From Barnesiella merdipullorum (GTDB lineage: Bacteria; Bacteroidota; Bacteroidia; Bacteroidales; Barnesiellaceae), in assembly GCA_019116365.1 (NCBI GenBank), contig DXBT01000038.1:8809-72808 (forward strand): a stretch of 64,000 bases of DNA, written 5' to 3'. This document shows positions 63,956 to 64,000 of the stretch, in pieces. The first letter of the stretch is position 1, and each line of letters starts with the position of its first letter. Position numbers and translations under genes: made by a program. The notes beneath the pieces were generated by a model. That model had not been told where the DNA came from. It saw nothing but the letters and a program-made list of their open reading frames with translations, and made no database searches.

Positions 63956-64000
63956 TTATAAATTTCACGGATATTCGCCCTCTGGAAGAGGACTTGTCCG
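63892..64000 (-). CDS. possible 3' end of a minus-strand gene running off the window
   Basis: On the minus strand a frame is open from the window edge to a TAA at 63892-63894, ending IYNQPTTPVSVPEAGSVE and QPTLW. Base composition returns to the GC-richer level of the chromosome. It is only 35 codons, and a second minus-strand frame is also open here, so this could be non-coding. No family recognised. Confidence 0.25.
   Translation of the reverse strand, partial: GQVLFQRANIREIYNQPTTPVSVPEAGSVEQPTLW

Overview
The window looks like a chromosomal segment of a GC-rich member of the Bacteroidales. Evidence: promoters with the Bacteroidetes -7 box TAnnTTTG rather than sigma70 boxes, few Shine-Dalgarno sequences, a complete SusRABCDEFG starch locus, a PorPKLMN (GldKLMN-type) type IX secretion operon, and a T9SS C-terminal sorting domain on a secreted glycosidase. 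A Barnesiella-like gut commensal would fit the base composition and gene set, but the genus is a guess. No rRNA, CRISPR array, prophage or recognisable insertion sequence is visible.

Layout. 1-3.2 kb: 3' part of a secreted GH85 endo-beta-N-acetylglucosaminidase carrying a T9SS tail. 3.2-9.9 kb (minus): DUF389 membrane protein, polysaccharide flippase, RuvB, InaA-type lipopolysaccharide kinase, GT9 glycosyltransferase and DUF4254 protein. 10-15.2 kb (plus): pdxB, then acpP-fabF-rnc and a GH3-family acyl-adenylating enzyme. 15.3-17.4 kb: metG (minus). 17.7-34.1 kb: the starch locus, susA to susG on the minus strand with susR divergent. 34.2-39.7 kb (minus): four glycosyltransferases and a flippase. 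40-46.2 kb (plus): porP, porK, porL, porM, porN. 46.3-51.7 kb (plus): AraC-type regulator, GH2 beta-galactosidase, a small lipoprotein and two tandem small membrane proteins. 51.9-53.4 kb (minus): tRNA-Gly, tRNA-Tyr, ribH and a TPR membrane protein. 53.6-57.1 kb (plus): recF, DUF721 gene, hotdog thioesterase, SIS-only arabinose-5-phosphate isomerase and PfkB kinase. 57.2-58.3 kb: a lipoprotein of the tyrosine-phosphatase family with a degenerate active site. 58.4-62.8 kb: DEAD-box RNA helicase, then threonine dehydrogenase and Kbl. 62.8-63.9 kb: a strongly AT-rich island with two small membrane proteins, followed by the edge of a possible minus-strand gene.

How it works together. The sus locus is self-contained: SusDEFG lipoproteins bind and cut starch at the surface, SusC imports oligosaccharides, periplasmic SusA and SusB finish hydrolysis, and membrane-bound SusR probably senses maltose-type products. 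susA and susB carry an almost identical 19-bp element at exactly the same distance from a TAnnTTTG box, a strong candidate SusR operator. The T9SS operon supplies the machinery that could export the GH85 enzyme. The LPS and polysaccharide genes, together with the arabinose-5-phosphate isomerase (Kdo pathway), serve envelope assembly.

The most interesting signals are the sus operator, the phosphatase-like lipoprotein lacking its catalytic arginine, a dispersed repeat that contains a complete -33/-7 promoter, a 13-bp perfect hairpin inside the first codons of rnc, and the AT-rich island at the right edge.
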